In this document: positions 63,345 through 64,000 of the stretch, piece by piece
How the letters are laid out: the number at the start of each line of letters is the position of its first letter
Position numbering within the stretch: the stretch's first letter is position 1
Origin: Acidimicrobiaceae bacterium
Lineage (GTDB): Bacteria > Actinomycetota > Acidimicrobiia > Acidimicrobiales > RAAP-2
Direction: 5' to 3'
Assembly (NCBI GenBank): GCA_003162475.1
Contig: PMOI01000004.1
Span: 190,020-254,019, forward strand
DNA: 64,000 bases
Position numbers and translations under genes: made by a program
The notes under the pieces: generated by a model
The model's database searches: none
Seen by the model: only the letters and a program-made list of their open reading frames with translations
What the model was told of the DNA's origin: nothing

Positions 63345-64000
63345 TAGTGGATCTCCATCTGGGTGAGTACGCTGTCGACGACCTGCTGGGCGCTGAGGGA
63401 GAAGCCACCGTAAGCGAGAACCGAGGTCATCTTCTCAATCGCCACGCCCGTCTCGATGGTGATGAGTGAGCGCAACTGCGCGTCGCGATTCTGCTCGACG
63501 ACGAAGCAGCGCTCGTGTTCTTCGACGAAGTCTCGAACGTCGTCCACGAAGGGGAAGCCTCGCACGCGTAGGAAGTCTGCTTCGAGACCTTGGGCACTCA
63601 GTTCCTCGAGGGCTTCGCGCACCGCGAGGTCGCAGCTGCCCACCGTGATGACTCCGACTTTGGCGCCCGCACGTCGCTCAATGATCGGCGTGGGGACGTG
63701 CGACGCGGAGGCCGCGTGCTTCAGTTTCAGACGGTCGACCACCTCTTGGTAGAAGTCGGGCGTCTCGGTGTACGTTCCGTACTTGTCGTGACCCGAACCT
63801 CGGATGAAGTAGGCACCCTTCGAGTGCGAACCCGGCAACGTGCGAGGCGTGACGAACTGCTCGTCTTCGTTCGCGTAGCGAAAGAACTCGGTGATCTCCG
63901 CGAGGTCGTCATCGTTCAAGACTCGTCCTCGGTCGGGCACGTAGCTGTCGTCCCACGTGAGTCGCGGCACCACCCAGTCGTTCATCCCGATGTCGAGGTC
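63344..64000 (-). CDS. korA: 2-oxoacid:ferredoxin oxidoreductase alpha subunit (KorA type), C-terminal part
   Basis: The frame is open to the right edge, so the gene starts outside the window and only about 218 C-terminal codons are seen. It includes DLDIGMNDWVVPRLTW and LPGSHSKGAYFIRGSGHDK near the edge, and a C-terminal domain with VITVGSCDLAVREALEEL and VRGFPFVDDVRDFVEEHE. This fused gamma-alpha type subunit pairs with KorB. The Met at 63985 is internal, not the start. Confidence 0.92.
   Translation of the reverse strand, partial: DLDIGMNDWVVPRLTWDDSYVPDRGRVLNDDDLAEITEFFRYANEDEQFVTPRTLPGSHSKGAYFIRGSGHDKYGTYTETPDFYQEVVDRLKLKHAASASHVPTPIIERRAGAKVGVITVGSCDLAVREALEELSAQGLEADFLRVRGFPFVDDVRDFVEEHERCFVVEQNRDAQLRSLITIETGVAIEKMTSVLAYGGFSLSAQQVVDSVLTQMEIH

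Noticed and set aside
1..64000. CRISPR arrays, tRNA, rRNA, transposases or prophage genes
   Set aside because: No spaced identical repeats, no cloverleaf-like sequences with T-arm consensus, and no recombinase or phage proteins were found by reading; a tRNA search tool was not available.

Overview
Source organism. The window looks like a chromosomal segment of a high-GC actinomycete, probably from or near the Acidimicrobiia. This is inferred from gene content and style, not from a marker gene: tightly overlapped operons, frequent GTG/TTG starts, many leaderless promoters (TANNNT six or seven bases before the start codon), KorAB-type 2-oxoacid:ferredoxin oxidoreductase, a neocarzinostatin-fold secreted protein and a DUF6295 protein. 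About 66 protein genes are supported. I found no rRNA, tRNA, CRISPR array, transposase or phage gene.

Layout. 0-1.2 kb: start of a divergent gene, a crotonase-family enzyme and a GNAT. 1.2-4.3 kb: biotin transporter BioY with a palindromic operator, then RmlA divergent from RmlB-RmlC (dTDP-sugar synthesis, no RmlD here). 4.3-20 kb: a nearly complete nucleoside salvage and catabolism locus (deoC, two aldehyde dehydrogenase-family genes, purine nucleoside phosphorylase, PGM2-like mutase; adenosine deaminase, thymidine phosphorylase, cytidine deaminase; pseudouridine-5'-phosphate glycosidase and a PfkB kinase; a BmpA/NupOPQ-type nucleoside ABC importer). 20-26 kb: DHA2 efflux pump, an EttA-like ABC-F protein, tryptophan dioxygenase-kynureninase, and a degenerate Nudix protein. 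26-29.3 kb: PadR regulator with a 20-bp palindrome over its promoter, facing a GntR(YtrA)-ATPase-permease operon. 29.6-37 kb: SDR, GNAT, ECF sigma with a DUF4349 membrane anti-sigma candidate, methyltransferase, PurU, 3-hydroxyacyl-CoA dehydrogenase, pyrophosphatase, TetR.

37-51.3 kb is the most interesting part: two divergent operons that look like one uncharacterised catabolic system. Left arm: an alpha/beta hydrolase resembling dihydroxypseudooxynicotine hydrolase, a 2-oxoacid dehydrogenase E2 with two E3-binding domains, a cytosolic substrate-binding-protein-like protein, and an aldehyde dehydrogenase next to a TetR regulator. Right arm: a complete LIV-type ABC importer, a beta-hydroxyacid dehydrogenase, an M24-fold hydrolase with an altered metal site, and E1 alpha and E1 beta of a 2-oxoacid dehydrogenase. 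E1 is on one arm and E2 on the other, so the arms should work together. My inference is import of an amide or amino-acid-like compound, hydrolysis, stepwise oxidation to a 2-oxo acid, and oxidative decarboxylation to an acyl-CoA.

51.4-64 kb: a small membrane protein, a sulfate/thiosulfate ABC importer, a MarR-controlled locus (dienelactone-hydrolase-like enzyme, DUF6295 protein, two DHA2 pumps), a neocarzinostatin-like secreted protein, a stand-alone receiver protein with Asn at the phospho-acceptor site, and KorB-KorA running off the right edge.

Cross-cutting observations. All three ABC substrate-binding proteins have Sec signals but no lipobox cysteine. Two of the three are followed by a perfect 19-bp hairpin before the next operon gene. 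At least twelve gene starts have a -10-like hexamer placed so that transcription would begin at the start codon.
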